The notes: a model not told the origin generated them from the letters alone. 64,000 bases of DNA from Bradyrhizobium zhengyangense (GCF_022012435.1 NZ_JAKLUA010000017.1:1-64000), one strand, 5' to 3'; shown: positions 32,970-43,020, numbered from the stretch's first letter. Program-made: numbers and translations.

Positions 32970-34226
32970 TTAATGGATCGCCGCCGCGAGCGCCGCGATG
33001 AGGGCTGGCGGCATCACCAGCAGTCCGAGCTTGAGGAACGGCCATGCGCCGACCTCGATCTTCTCCCGCCGCAACGCGACCAACCAGAGGATGGTGGCGA
33101 GGGATCCTGTGACCGACAGGTTGGGTCCGAGATCGACGCCGATCAGGATGGAGCTGATAACGGGCGCGGGCAGATGGTCGCTGGCGGTGACCGAGCCTGC
33201 GACGAGTCCGACTGGCAGATTGTTAGCGATGTTGCCGGCGATCGCGGTGGCGATGCCGACACTCCAGGCGGCTTTCGTCACGGACTGTTCCACAGCCTGA
33301 TGCAGCAGTGCGCTGAGCTGGCCGATCACACCCGTCTTGATCAGCGCCTCCACCATCACGAAGAGACCGCCGACCAGCGGCAGGACGCTCCAGGACACGC
33401 CCCTGAGCACCGGCAGCGGCGATTGGCGGCTGATCAGCAGCACGATGGCGGCCGTCACCACGCCGCAGATGAAGGTCGGCAAGCCGAGCTGCTTGTCCAG
33501 CGCCGAGGCCGTGACCAGCACGATACCGATCGCGACGATGCCCGCGGCCGTCAGCTTGCCGCCGCGGCCGAGCTCGGGATGCGGCACGCTGCGCGCGATG
33601 GTCTCGTCCTTCAGTGCGCGGTGCTGGGTCAGGCGCAGTACGATGTAGGTGAGCAGGATCGATGCGGCCGAGGGCAGTGCGAACAGACGCAGCCATTCGG
33701 TGAGCTGCGGCATGCGTGCACCGAACACGACGAGGTTGGCGGGATTGGAGATCGGCAGCACGAAGCTCGCGGCATTGGCGATGAAGGCGCAGACGAAGAG
33801 ATAAGGCAGCGGCTTGGCGCCGGCCGCCCGTGTCGCCGCATAGACGGCCGGCGTCAGCACGATGGCGGTGGCGTCGTTGGAGAGCAGCACGGTGACGACG
33901 GTGCCGACGATGTAAATCAGCAGGAACAGCCGTTGCGGCGAGCCACCGGCATATTCCACCGCAAGTGCAGCGAGATAGTCGAACAGGCCTTCGAGCCGAG
34001 CCAGCTCGGCGATCAGCATCATGCCGATCAGGAAGAGGTAGACGTCAACACCCTTCTCGATGCCGTCAAGTGCATCCTGCCACGGCAGGAAGCCGAACAG
34101 CACCAGCGCGCCGGCGCCGAGCACGGCCCAGATCGCCTCGGGCAGGCGGAAAGGGCGGATGATGACGCCGGCGGTCGCGGCGACGATGATGCTCCAGGCC
34201 CAGATGGCGTGAGACGGCACGTTCAA
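32970..34226 (-). CDS. ArsB/NhaD-type ion transporter
   Basis: This 418-residue protein has about eleven transmembrane helices and typical ion-transporter motifs: LSNDATAIVLTPAVYA around residue 115 and NIANNLPVGLVAG, with SNPANLVVFG, in the two inverted-repeat halves. It fits the ArsB/SLC13 superfamily that extrudes arsenite or moves anions. No arsR/arsC lies next to it, so arsenite is not certain; it may be a C4-dicarboxylate or other anion permease. The gene ends 97 bp before the small membrane protein start. Confidence 0.85.
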   Translation of the reverse strand: MNVPSHAIWAWSIIVAATAGVIIRPFRLPEAIWAVLGAGALVLFGFLPWQDALDGIEKGVDVYLFLIGMMLIAELARLEGLFDYLAALAVEYAGGSPQRLFLLIYIVGTVVTVLLSNDATAIVLTPAVYAATRAAGAKPLPYLFVCAFIANAASFVLPISNPANLVVFGARMPQLTEWLRLFALPSAASILLTYIVLRLTQHRALKDETIARSVPHPELGRGGKLTAAGIVAIGIVLVTASALDKQLGLPTFICGVVTAAIVLLISRQSPLPVLRGVSWSVLPLVGGLFVMVEALIKTGVIGQLSALLHQAVEQSVTKAAWSVGIATAIAGNIANNLPVGLVAGSVTASDHLPAPVISSILIGVDLGPNLSVTGSLATILWLVALRREKIEVGAWPFLKLGLLVMPPALIAALAAAIH

Positions 34227-34242
34227 TCCCTATGGAAAGAGT

Positions 34243-35571
34243 TTATTCGGCAGCGATAGCGGAAGCCGGCGCTGATGTCTTCCCCTGCCGGCGCGGGGCG
34301 CCGTCGGCGACTTGTCGCGTCTCGGGGAGGGCGAGCAGGCAAATGGCCGCGCCGATCGCGGCGATGGCTCCGAGGGTAATGAAGGCCGCGCTGTAGCCGG
34401 CGCCGACCACGACGAAACCGGCGAGGGTGGTCGACAGCGCGGCGCCAATGCTCTGGGCGGTGATCACGGCGCCCTGCGCGACGTTGAAGCGGCCGGTGTT
34501 GCGCATGAGATCGGCGACGATGACGGGAAAGATCGCGCCAAAAATGCCGGCGCCGACGCCGTCGAGCAGCTGCACGCCGACCAACCAGAGCGCATTGTCC
34601 GAGAGTGTGTAGAGCGCCCCACGGATGGGCAGGATCAGCAGCGCGGCGAGGAAGAAGCGCTTATGGCCCCAGCGATCGGCTCTTGCGCCGACCAGCATCG
34701 CGAAGGGCACCATCACCAATTGAGCCGCGACGATGCAGGCCGACATCAGGGTGGTGCCCATGTTCTTGTCCTGGAGCGCGAGCTTCTGTCCGACCAGCGG
34801 CAGCATCGCCGCGTTGGAGAGGTGGAAGAGCAAAACACAGATGGCGAAGACGAGGAGAGGGCGGCAGGTCAGGAGCACGGCAAGACCTGAGGGCTGTTCG
34901 CGCGATGCATTGGCGTCGTCCAGCCCGCGTGCAAGCTCGTGGTCGATGGCCCGTTCGGGGATTGCGAGAATGCTGACGAGGCTCGCAACCGCCATGGCAC
35001 CAAGAAGATAAAACACGACGGTCGGCCCGAACCAGTAAGCGGAGACACCGGCAAGCCCGGCCGCGACCGCGTTGCCGGCGTGGTTGAAGGTCTCGTTGCG
35101 ACCAATTCGACGGGTGAAGGCGGCATGGCCGAAAATGCCGAGCGAGACGGCGGCGATCGCGGGCGGAAAGATCACGGCGGCAGCCTGCGCGATGCCTTGC
35201 GAGATCGCGACCGGAAGGAAAGCGGGAAACAGGGGCAACGACAGTGCCGCCAGCGTCACGAGAATGGCGGCGGCTGCCATGACTGACCGTTTCGCCCTGA
35301 TGGCATCGACCAGCGCGCCGGCCGGTGTCTGCGCTACGATGCCCGCGATAGTCGCGATCGACATCACGAGGCCGATCCGCGCCTCGTCCCAATGCTGCTC
35401 GGTGAGGAGATAGACCGCGAGATAGGGCCCGAGCCCGTCGCGGACGTCGGCGAGGAAGAAGTTCGCCGCATCCAGCGCGCGGCCTGCCTGCGTTGCCTGA
35501 TCGGAGTTTTCGTTCGGCATCGGTGTCTCGATCGAGGCAGGAAAGCGCCCCGGCAGAAACCGATCCCTCAT
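34243..35571 (-). CDS. MFS transporter
   Basis: This 442-residue protein has twelve predicted transmembrane segments and the family motif region GARADRWGHKRFF between helices 8 and 9. The N-terminal half has TPAGALVDAIRAKRSVM. It is most like drug/metabolite efflux MFS proteins of unknown substrate. It starts 15 bp after the EamA gene stop and ends 16 bp before the ArsB-like gene start, all on the minus strand, so EamA-MFS-ArsB-like form a likely transporter operon. Confidence 0.88.
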   Translation of the reverse strand: MRDRFLPGRFPASIETPMPNENSDQATQAGRALDAANFFLADVRDGLGPYLAVYLLTEQHWDEARIGLVMSIATIAGIVAQTPAGALVDAIRAKRSVMAAAAILVTLAALSLPLFPAFLPVAISQGIAQAAAVIFPPAIAAVSLGIFGHAAFTRRIGRNETFNHAGNAVAAGLAGVSAYWFGPTVVFYLLGAMAVASLVSILAIPERAIDHELARGLDDANASREQPSGLAVLLTCRPLLVFAICVLLFHLSNAAMLPLVGQKLALQDKNMGTTLMSACIVAAQLVMVPFAMLVGARADRWGHKRFFLAALLILPIRGALYTLSDNALWLVGVQLLDGVGAGIFGAIFPVIVADLMRNTGRFNVAQGAVITAQSIGAALSTTLAGFVVVGAGYSAAFITLGAIAAIGAAICLLALPETRQVADGAPRRQGKTSAPASAIAAE

Positions 35572-35586
35572 GACCTTGGTTCCCGG

Positions 35587-36027
35587 CTAGAACTTCACGG
35601 CTAGGAGAACAGCGCCGGCACCGATCATGGTGATCCCGATCCAGCCCTGCGCTGTCGGCCGCTCGCCGAGAAAGGCGAAAGCGAACAGCGCGACCAGCAC
35701 GACGCTGAGCTTGTCGATTGGCGCCACCAGCGTCGCTGGGCCGAGCTTCAGGGCGCGGAAATAACACAGCCACGACGCGCCGGTTGCGAGCCCCGACAGC
35801 ACCAGGAACAACCAGGTCTTGGACGAGACCGCAGAGGGGACGGTGAACTGTCCGGTGAAGAACAGCAGCACCGAGAACGCGAGAAGCACGACGATGGTGC
35901 GGATGAAGGTCGCGAGGTCGGGATTGATATTCTCGATGCCGACTTTTGCGAAGATCGCGGTCAATGCGGCAAAGCAGGCGGAGAGCAGCGCCCAGGTTTG
36001 CCAGGCGGAGAAGAGGGCCGGTTTCAT
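35587..36027 (-). CDS. Short EamA family (DMT) transporter
   Basis: This 146-residue protein has four to five hydrophobic segments covering one EamA unit; full-length DMT exporters have two units in about 300 residues. It ends FLGERPTAQGWIGITMIGAGAVLLAVKF, the conserved EamA tail. It therefore acts as a homo- or hetero-oligomer, like EmrE-sized transporters. It leads the small transporter operon with the MFS gene (15-bp gap) and starts 12 bp after the stop of the upstream hybrid kinase gene. Confidence 0.88.
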   Translation of the reverse strand: MKPALFSAWQTWALLSACFAALTAIFAKVGIENINPDLATFIRTIVVLLAFSVLLFFTGQFTVPSAVSSKTWLFLVLSGLATGASWLCYFRALKLGPATLVAPIDKLSVVLVALFAFAFLGERPTAQGWIGITMIGAGAVLLAVKF

Positions 36028-36039
36028 GGGAGATCTCTC

Positions 36040-38517
36040 TTACCTCGCCACCGACAGCTTCTCCGAGATCGCCTTGCGCAGGATGCGCGAGAGCGATTCC
36101 ACCGAATACGGCTTCTGAATCAACTCAAATCCGCGATGGGCGTTTTCAGCGAGCACGTTACTGTAGCCGGAGGTGAGCACGACGGGAAGGCCCGGATAGC
36201 GCTCTCGGATGACGCCGGCGAGCTCGACGCCGTTCATGCCGGGCATGATGACGTCGGAGAACACCAGATCGACCGCAAACTCGTTCTCGCCGAGGATAGC
36301 GAGCGCGGCCGACGCGCTGGCGACGCGGCGGGTGACGTAGCCGAGGTCTTCCAGCAGCTCGGTCGAGAACTGGCCGACATCGTCATTGTCCTCGACCACA
36401 AGCACGCGATAGCCGCGTCCGGTGGTGGCGCCTTCGCTAGTGAGCGCGGCGGCTTCCTTCTCGGCCGCGGGGCTTTGAGCCTGCGGCAGGTAGATGGTGA
36501 AGGTCGCGCCTTGGCCTGCCGTGCTCGTCACGGCGATATCGCCTTCGGACTGCTTTGCGAACCCAAAAGCCTGGCTGAGGCCGAGGCCGGTGCCCTTGCC
36601 GACCTCCTTGGTGGTGAAGAAGGGCTCGAAGATCGCGTCGATATTTTCCGGCGCGATGCCGCTGCCGGTATCGGCGACCGAGATCGCGACATAGTCGCCG
36701 CCGCGCGCCGACTGTGCCCGCAGGTTCGGGATGCCCTGGACCTTGCGCACTGAAATGGTGAGCCGGCCTTCACCGTCCATGGCGTCGCGGGCATTGATGG
36801 CGAGGTTGATCAGCGCGGTCTCGAACTGCGCGATGTCGGCGACGGTGAAGCAATCGGCATCGTTGATCTCGACGGCAATCTCGATGCGGCCACCGACCAG
36901 CGGCCGGACCAGCTGGGCCACGCCCTCGACCTGGCTGCCGACATTGAAGATCTGCGGCTTCAGCGGCTGTCGGCGCGCGAAGGCCAGCAGCTGCGCGGTC
37001 AATTTCGAGGCGCGCTCGACGGTGTCGGAGATGGCATCGACATAGCGGCGGCGGCGCTCCTCCGGCAGCTCGCGCCGCCGCAGGAAGTCTGTGGCCGAGC
37101 GGATGATGGTGAGGAGGTTGTTGAAATCGTGCGCGACGCCGCCGGTGAGCTGGCCGATCGCCTCCATCTTCTGTGACTGCCGCAGCGCTTCCTCGCCGCG
37201 GCGACGCTCGGTGATGTCGACGGCCTCTGGCACCGCGCCGGTGATGTTGCCGTGGCGGTCGAGCACGGGGCGCATGCCGAACTCGAAATCACGCTCGCCG
37301 ATGGGCAGGCGCAGCCGCATCTCAAGTCGCACTGCTTCGCCTTTCAGCACGGTGTCGAAGGCCTCACGCACGGTTGCGCTCATGCGTTCCGTGCCGGTGA
37401 ACCAGGGCGTGTCCCAGAACGGCTTGCCGATGACCTCAGCAGAACTCGCCTTGATGCCGTCGAGCGCGGTCTTGTTGGCGTAGAGCAGCTCGCCCTTCAG
37501 GTTGACCAGACCCTGATACTGGTTGCTGGTCTCCAGGATGGCGCGCAGCCGGGCCTCGTTGGATTCGAGCTCGGCGGTGCGCTCGGCGATGCGCTCTTCC
37601 AGCGTCTCGTTGAGCTTTCGTAGCTCGATCTCGGCCTGCTTGGCGACGGTGATGTCGTGCGCGACGCCGATGAAGCCGATATGCTTGCCGGTCGGGTCCC
37701 AGCGCGGCTGCGATTCCGAGCGCAGCCAGCGCCATTCGCCTGACGCGTCCCTATAGCGGGCCTCGAGCACGAACGGTTTGAGCGACGCTTCGCCCTGAAC
37801 CGATTGCTGCAACACATGCGGCAGGTCGTCAGGGTGCAGCACCTTGCGCCAGTCGAAGGCGATAGCCTGCTCGTAGGGCAGGCCGACGAAGTCGACATAG
37901 GCCTGGTTGGCGAAGGAGCGCGTGCGGTCGAGCTTCGTCACCCAGATCGGCACCGGCGCGCTGTCGGCGATCAGCCGAAACCGCTCCTCGCTCTCCCGCA
38001 GCGTCTCGCGCGCGAGCGCCTGGTCGGTGATGTCGATATGGGCGCCGACGAGGCGGCTGGCGCGGCCGTCGCGGTCGCGCTCGATCTTGGCGACGACACG
38101 GATCCAGCGGGTCTGGCCGTCGCTTGGGCGGATGATGCGATATTCGGCGGTATAGTCCTCGCTGGTGCTGGCCAGCGCATCGAAGAAATGCTTGACGGTG
38201 GCATCGCGGTCGTCGGGGTGAATGCGGCTGACCCAATCCTCATGCGTCTCGTCGGTGCCCTCGGGCGGCAGCCCGTGGATCATCAGATATTCTGGCGAGC
38301 GGCGGTTCTTGAAGCCTTCGCGGAAGTCGACCTCGAGCCCGCCCACCTTGCCGATGCGCTGGATGCGCGCCAGCTCCGCCTCGCGCTCCTGAAGCGCATG
38401 ATAGGCATTGTCGCGCTCGCGCGCGATCTCTTCGAGGTGCTGGCGCAGCCTTTCGGCGGCAATGGTCTCGGGCAAAGGATCGTTCAAGGCGTCGGCCGTT
38501 GTGATGCGGAGGCGCAC
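36040..38517 (-). CDS. Hybrid histidine kinase with three PAS domains and receiver
   Basis: This 825-residue cytosolic kinase has a helical N-terminus, three PAS domains (about 50-165, 175-295 and 320-435), a HisKA domain with His463 in GGVAHDFNNLLT, a HATPase domain (about 560-680, NLAINARDAMDG and GTGLGLSQAFG) and a receiver domain (about 705-825) with Asp755 (VFSDVIMPG). No transmembrane segment is seen. The arrangement is common in rhizobial orphan kinases; the signal is unknown. It may be cotranscribed with the EamA gene (12 bp gap). Confidence 0.93.
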   Translation of the reverse strand: MRLRITTADALNDPLPETIAAERLRQHLEEIARERDNAYHALQEREAELARIQRIGKVGGLEVDFREGFKNRRSPEYLMIHGLPPEGTDETHEDWVSRIHPDDRDATVKHFFDALASTSEDYTAEYRIIRPSDGQTRWIRVVAKIERDRDGRASRLVGAHIDITDQALARETLRESEERFRLIADSAPVPIWVTKLDRTRSFANQAYVDFVGLPYEQAIAFDWRKVLHPDDLPHVLQQSVQGEASLKPFVLEARYRDASGEWRWLRSESQPRWDPTGKHIGFIGVAHDITVAKQAEIELRKLNETLEERIAERTAELESNEARLRAILETSNQYQGLVNLKGELLYANKTALDGIKASSAEVIGKPFWDTPWFTGTERMSATVREAFDTVLKGEAVRLEMRLRLPIGERDFEFGMRPVLDRHGNITGAVPEAVDITERRRGEEALRQSQKMEAIGQLTGGVAHDFNNLLTIIRSATDFLRRRELPEERRRRYVDAISDTVERASKLTAQLLAFARRQPLKPQIFNVGSQVEGVAQLVRPLVGGRIEIAVEINDADCFTVADIAQFETALINLAINARDAMDGEGRLTISVRKVQGIPNLRAQSARGGDYVAISVADTGSGIAPENIDAIFEPFFTTKEVGKGTGLGLSQAFGFAKQSEGDIAVTSTAGQGATFTIYLPQAQSPAAEKEAAALTSEGATTGRGYRVLVVEDNDDVGQFSTELLEDLGYVTRRVASASAALAILGENEFAVDLVFSDVIMPGMNGVELAGVIRERYPGLPVVLTSGYSNVLAENAHRGFELIQKPYSVESLSRILRKAISEKLSVAR

Positions 38518-38732
38518 GTGCCGAAGCGATATTCACACAGACAAAGCGCGATAGCCATTGCTCAAAAGGGAATAGGTCAAGGAAAGGCCCGCCGCACTGC
38601 ATGGGGCGGGTATGAACGAACGCGGGGGCTGGCTATTTGTTCCCGAAGAAGGAACGATGAGCGGTCTGCGCGCGTATGTGCGTGGCGCCACATTTGATAT
38701 CAGTAAGACACCCTTTCCCAAGAGGCTCAATC

Positions 38733-39803
38733 TTGAAGCTCTTCGTTTGCCAGGATTGCGGCAACGTTCTCTATTTCGAGAACCGAGCCTGCGAACGCTG
38801 CGGCCACCGGGTCGCCTTCCTGCCGGACAAGGAGACGATGCCAGCGATCGAGCCTGACGGGGAGGGTTGGAAGACGCTTGCGGACAAGGGCGAACGCCGG
38901 ATGCTCTGCCGCAATGCCGATTACGATGCCTGCAACTGGCTGACCGATGCAGGCGATTCCACCGGCTATTGCCGTGCCTGCCGCCATAACGGCATCGTGC
39001 CTGATCTCTCAGACCCCGCGCAGCTCGCCGGCTGGCGCGAGCTGGAGGTGGCAAAACACCGGCTGTTTTATTCGCTGGTCCGCTGGAATCTGCCGCTTCA
39101 GACCCGGCAGGACAATCCCGAGCACGGCCTGATCTTCAATTTCCTCGCCGATGATCCCAACACCGGGCAAAGGATCATGACCGGCCATGACAATGGCCTG
39201 ATTACGATCGCGCTCACCGAGACTGATACCATCGAGCGCGAGCGGCGCAGGCTGGAGATGGGCGAGCCGTACCGCACGCTGCTCGGGCATTTCCGCCACG
39301 AAGTCGGGCACTATTTCTGGGACGTGCTGGTGCGCGAGGGCGGCAGAGTGGACGAATGCCGTGCCGTATTCGGCGACGATTCCGCCGATTACGGTGAGGC
39401 CCTGCAGCGGCACTATGCCGAAGGGCCGCCGCCGGATTGGCAGCAGAACTATGTCTCGGCCTATGCGACGATGCACCCGTGGGAAGATTTCGCTGAGACT
39501 TGGGCGCACTACCTTCACATCGTCGATACGCTGGAGATGGCTGGCGAGTTCGGCATGGAGGTGCGCCCCAAGGTCGACCGCGACGGGGAGTTGTCGACGC
39601 GGATCCGTTTCAATCCTTATGAGGCTAAAGGCGTCGAGGCGATCGTCGACGCATGGCTGCCCTTCACCTTCGCCATGAACAGCGTCAACCGCGCCATGGG
39701 CCTGCGCGACCTCTATCCCTTCATCCTGTCGCCGGCCGTGGTCGCCAAGCTCGGCTTTATTCACAGCCTGGTCCGCAACGTGGCCAAAGCCGGGAAGCCA
39801 TAG
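38733..39803 (+). CDS. Zinc-ribbon metallopeptidase (Peptidase_Mx family)
   Basis: This 356-residue protein has an N-terminal zinc ribbon with Cys6, Cys9, Cys20 and Cys23 (VCQDCG ... ACERCGH), a second cysteine set (YCRACRHN) and the zincin motif HEVGHYFW with a downstream glutamate region DFAETWAHYLH. The family is of unknown function; zinc-ribbon plus HExxH suggests a nucleic-acid or protein-linked protease. I chose TTG at 38733 because AAGAGG lies upstream and it yields the ribbon start MKLFVCQDCG. It is divergent from the hybrid kinase. Confidence 0.9.
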   Translation: MKLFVCQDCGNVLYFENRACERCGHRVAFLPDKETMPAIEPDGEGWKTLADKGERRMLCRNADYDACNWLTDAGDSTGYCRACRHNGIVPDLSDPAQLAGWRELEVAKHRLFYSLVRWNLPLQTRQDNPEHGLIFNFLADDPNTGQRIMTGHDNGLITIALTETDTIERERRRLEMGEPYRTLLGHFRHEVGHYFWDVLVREGGRVDECRAVFGDDSADYGEALQRHYAEGPPPDWQQNYVSAYATMHPWEDFAETWAHYLHIVDTLEMAGEFGMEVRPKVDRDGELSTRIRFNPYEAKGVEAIVDAWLPFTFAMNSVNRAMGLRDLYPFILSPAVVAKLGFIHSLVRNVAKAGKP

Positions 39804-39980
39804 GGCGGCCAGGGGCTCGCCAGGCCCGTGCCGGTCTTGCGCTGGTACGCCAGAGCGGGCTGGATTTTGCCCGTTGCCTCCGGCCAATTTTGCTGTACCA
39901 CGACAGGATACGGCCCCGTCCCACCGGCCCGCCAAGGCGTGGGGTAGGGTCCCGCCCAGGGGACGAAGCTCAAGAAAATC

Positions 39981-41996
39981 ATGTTCAAACGCATCCTGAT
40001 CGCCAACCGCGGCGAAATCGCCTGCAGGGTCATCAAGACCGCCCGCAAGATGGGAATTCAGACGGTTGCCGTCTATTCCGAGGTCGACCGCGACGCCGTA
40101 CATGTCGAGATGGCCGACGAGGCCGTGTTGATCGGCCCGCCGGCCGCGGCCGAGAGCTATCTGGTGATCGAGAAGATCGTCGAGGCATGCAAAAAGACCG
40201 GCGCCGAGGCCGTGCATCCCGGCTACGGCTTCCTGTCCGAGCGAGAGGCGTTTCCGCGGGCGCTGGAAGCGGCCGGCATCGTCTTCATCGGCCCGAACCC
40301 CGGCGCGATCGCCGCAATGGGCGACAAGATCGAATCCAAGAAGGCGGCCGCCAAAGCCAAGGTCTCGACCGTGCCTGGCTATCTCGGCGTGATCGAGGAC
40401 GACAAGCATGCGGTCCGCATCGCCGACGAGATCGGTTACCCCGTGATGATCAAGGCCTCCGCCGGCGGAGGCGGCAAGGGCATGCGCATTGCCCATTCCA
40501 AGGCCGAGGTTGCCGAGGGCTTCAATCTCGCCAAGGCCGAAGCCAAAGCCTCGTTCGGCGACGACCGCGTCTTCGTTGAAAAGTTCATCGTCGATCCCCG
40601 CCATATCGAGATCCAGGTGTTGGGCGACAAGCACGGCAACGTCATCTATCTCGGCGAGCGCGAATGCTCGATCCAGCGCCGCAACCAGAAGGTTATCGAG
40701 GAAGCGCCGTCGCCGCTGCTCGACGAGGCCACCCGCCGCAAGATGGGCGAGCAGGCGGTCGCACTGGCGAAGGCCGTGAACTATGATTCCGCCGGCACCG
40801 TCGAGTTCGTCGCAGGGCAAGACAAGAGCTTCTACTTCCTGGAAATGAATACGCGTCTCCAGGTCGAGCATCCCGTTACCGAGCTCGTCACCGGCGTCGA
40901 CCTCGTCGAGCAGATGATCCGCGTCGCCGCCGGCGAGAAGCTCGCGTTGACGCAGAAGGACGTCACGCTCACGGGTTGGGCGGTGGAATCGCGCCTCTAC
41001 GCCGAAGACCCGTTCCGCAACTTCCTGCCCTCGATCGGCCGCCTGGTGAAGTATCGCCCGCCGGCGGAAGTGAGCAAGGACGGCATCACCGTGCGCAACG
41101 ACACCGGCGTGCAGGAAGGCGGTGAGATCTCGATCTATTACGATCCGATGATCGCAAAGCTCGTCACCCATGCGCCGTCGCGCGCGGCCGCGATCGAGGC
41201 GCAGGCGACCGCCCTCGACTCATTCTATGTCGACGGCATCAGGCACAACATCCCGTTCCTGTCTGCGCTGATGCATCATCCGCGCTGGCGCGAAGGCAAT
41301 CTGTCGACCGGCTTCATCGCAGAAGAATTCCCCAAGGGCTTTTCCGTGCGCGTGCCCGAGGGCGAGGTTGCGCGTCGCATCGCCGCGGTAGGCGCCGCCA
41401 TCGATCACGTGCTGGGTGAGCGCAAGCGGCAGATCTCGGGGCAACTGGGCGGGCGTGCCGTGCAGCGCGAGCGCCGCCGCGCGGTCTGGCTCGACCGCCA
41501 GGAGATCCCGCTCGAGGTTGCCCGCGAGGGCGATGCGATCGCGATCCGCTTCGTCGATGCTGACGGCAAGGCCGGCAAGGCGCATCTGTTGCAGTCGTCG
41601 TGGAAGCCGGGCGACCCGGTCTGGCAGGGCACTATCGACGGTCAATTCGTCGCGGTGCAAACTCGGCCGATTCCGAACGGCATCCGCCTCGCGCATCAGG
41701 GCGTCGAGGTGCCGGTCTATGTCTGGACCGAAGCGGAAGCGGCCTCGGCAAGGTTGATGCCGGTGACGACCGCCTCCGACACCGGTAAGAAGCTGCTCTG
41801 TCCGATGCCGGGCCTGGTCGTCTCGATCGCGGTGACCGAAGGGCAGGAGGTCAAGGCCGGCGAGACGCTGGCCGTGGTCGAAGCCATGAAGATGCAAAAC
41901 GTGCTGCGCGCCGAGCAGGACGGCACTGTGAAGAAGATCCACGCCAGCGCCGGCGCGACGCTCGCGGTGGACGCGCTGATTTTGGAGTTTGCGTAA
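39981..41996 (+). CDS. pccA: Propionyl-CoA carboxylase alpha subunit (biotin carboxylase/biotin carrier)
   Basis: In this 671-residue protein the biotin carboxylase (about 1-450) begins FKRILIANRGEIACRVIKTA, with ATP-grasp KASAGGGGKGMRI and the active-site YLGERECSIQRRNQKVIEE. A BT linker domain follows, then the C-terminal carrier with biotinyl Lys637 (VVEAMKMQN). The size and domain order fit PccA of the methylmalonyl/propionate route more than single-domain AccC. The carboxyltransferase subunit is not in the window. A perfect 30-bp palindrome follows at 42034-42113. Confidence 0.94.
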   Translation: MFKRILIANRGEIACRVIKTARKMGIQTVAVYSEVDRDAVHVEMADEAVLIGPPAAAESYLVIEKIVEACKKTGAEAVHPGYGFLSEREAFPRALEAAGIVFIGPNPGAIAAMGDKIESKKAAAKAKVSTVPGYLGVIEDDKHAVRIADEIGYPVMIKASAGGGGKGMRIAHSKAEVAEGFNLAKAEAKASFGDDRVFVEKFIVDPRHIEIQVLGDKHGNVIYLGERECSIQRRNQKVIEEAPSPLLDEATRRKMGEQAVALAKAVNYDSAGTVEFVAGQDKSFYFLEMNTRLQVEHPVTELVTGVDLVEQMIRVAAGEKLALTQKDVTLTGWAVESRLYAEDPFRNFLPSIGRLVKYRPPAEVSKDGITVRNDTGVQEGGEISIYYDPMIAKLVTHAPSRAAAIEAQATALDSFYVDGIRHNIPFLSALMHHPRWREGNLSTGFIAEEFPKGFSVRVPEGEVARRIAAVGAAIDHVLGERKRQISGQLGGRAVQRERRRAVWLDRQEIPLEVAREGDAIAIRFVDADGKAGKAHLLQSSWKPGDPVWQGTIDGQFVAVQTRPIPNGIRLAHQGVEVPVYVWTEAEAASARLMPVTTASDTGKKLLCPMPGLVVSIAVTEGQEVKAGETLAVVEAMKMQNVLRAEQDGTVKKIHASAGATLAVDALILEFA

Positions 41997-42033
41997 GGGT
42001 GTGAGTGAGGCCCTTAGCGGGCCCCACTAATGC

Positions 42034-42113
42034 CGTCATTGCGAGCGCAGCGAAGCAATCCAGACTGCCTCCGCGGAAAGACTCTGGATTGCTTCGCTGC
42101 GCTCGCAATGACG
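42034..42113. repeat. Intergenic palindrome with perfect 30-bp arms, copy 2
   Basis: Arms 42034-42063 and 42084-42113 are perfect complements and identical to those of the copy at 8030-8108. The 20-nt loop contains CCGCGGAAAGACT, the reverse complement of the loop half found in the other copy, so the two copies are inverted relative to each other. About 26 bp of lower similarity continue to the right of both copies (GACGGAGT... GCGTCG). Here it sits between pccA and an oxaloacetate-decarboxylase-like gene and could act as a terminator or mRNA 3' end. Confidence 0.9.
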
Positions 42114-42153
42114 GAGTATGTTGCGGCTGCGTCGCAACAATTGAGAGGGCACC

Positions 42154-43020
42154 ATGGCCTTTCGTTCTCGCCGCGAGAAATTGCGCTCCATCCTGTCGGG
42201 CTCGGCTTGCGTCCATCCCGGCTCGGTCTATGACGCGATCTCGATCCGCATTGCCGAGGATCTTGGCTTTCCGCTCGGCATGTTCGGCGGCTCGGTCGCC
42301 TCGCTCGCTGTACTCGGCGATCCCGATGTCACACTGATTACACTCACCGAGCTTGCCGAGCAGATGAGGCGTATGTCGCGCGCCGCAAGCCTGCCGGTGC
42401 TGGTCGATGCCGATCACGGCTATGGCAATGCGCTCAACGTGCGCCGCACGGTGCAAGAGCTGGAGACGGCGGGCGCTGCCGGCCTCACCATCGAGGACAC
42501 GTTGTTGCCGGCGGCCTTTGGCGAAGCCAAGACGCAGCTGATCTCGCTGGAGGAGGGCGTCGGCAAGATGAAGGCGGCGCTCGACGCGCGCGGCGATTCC
42601 TCGCTGGTCATCATGGGGCGAACCGGAGCTGCCTCGATGAGCTCGATCGAGGATGCCATCCGCCGCGCGAGGGCCTATGAAGCTGTTGGCGTCGATGCGC
42701 TGTTCTTCACCGGTATCAGGTCGCGCGCGGAGCTCGAAGCCGTCGTGGCCGCGACGCGTCTTCCGATCGTGCTCGGTGGCGTGCCCGACGAATTGAGCGC
42801 GATCGATTATCTCACCAGCCAGCGCGTGCGCATCGCGCTTCAGGGCCACGCGCCGATCGCAGCCGCCACGCAGGCCGTTTACGACGTCCAGAAGGCGTTG
42901 CGCGAGGGCACGCTGCCGAAGGCGCTGAAGGGATTGCCGTCCGTGGAGCTGACCAATCGCATCATGCGGGAGGCCCAGGTCAAAGCGCGCAGCGCCGATC
43001 TTCTTGGGCTGAAAAAATGA
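42154..43020 (+). CDS. PEP mutase/isocitrate lyase superfamily enzyme, oxaloacetate decarboxylase-like
   Basis: This 288-residue (beta/alpha)8 enzyme has a Mg2+ site in VLVDADHGYGNALNV and TIEDTLLP. The start CVHPGSVYDAISIRIAEDLGF and MFGGSVASLAVLGDPD closely match the Pseudomonas-type oxaloacetate decarboxylase of the PEP mutase superfamily, which makes pyruvate and CO2. The lyase-type KKCGH loop is absent. Its stop overlaps the acylphosphatase start (ATGA), so the two are coupled. Confidence 0.88.
   Translation: MAFRSRREKLRSILSGSACVHPGSVYDAISIRIAEDLGFPLGMFGGSVASLAVLGDPDVTLITLTELAEQMRRMSRAASLPVLVDADHGYGNALNVRRTVQELETAGAAGLTIEDTLLPAAFGEAKTQLISLEEGVGKMKAALDARGDSSLVIMGRTGAASMSSIEDAIRRARAYEAVGVDALFFTGIRSRAELEAVVAATRLPIVLGGVPDELSAIDYLTSQRVRIALQGHAPIAAATQAVYDVQKALREGTLPKALKGLPSVELTNRIMREAQVKARSADLLGLKK

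Noticed and set aside
39009..41171. 720-codon minus-strand frame under the metallopeptidase and pccA genes
   Set aside because: High-GC antisense artefact: it covers two genes with clear catalytic motifs on the plus strand and has no recognisable domain.
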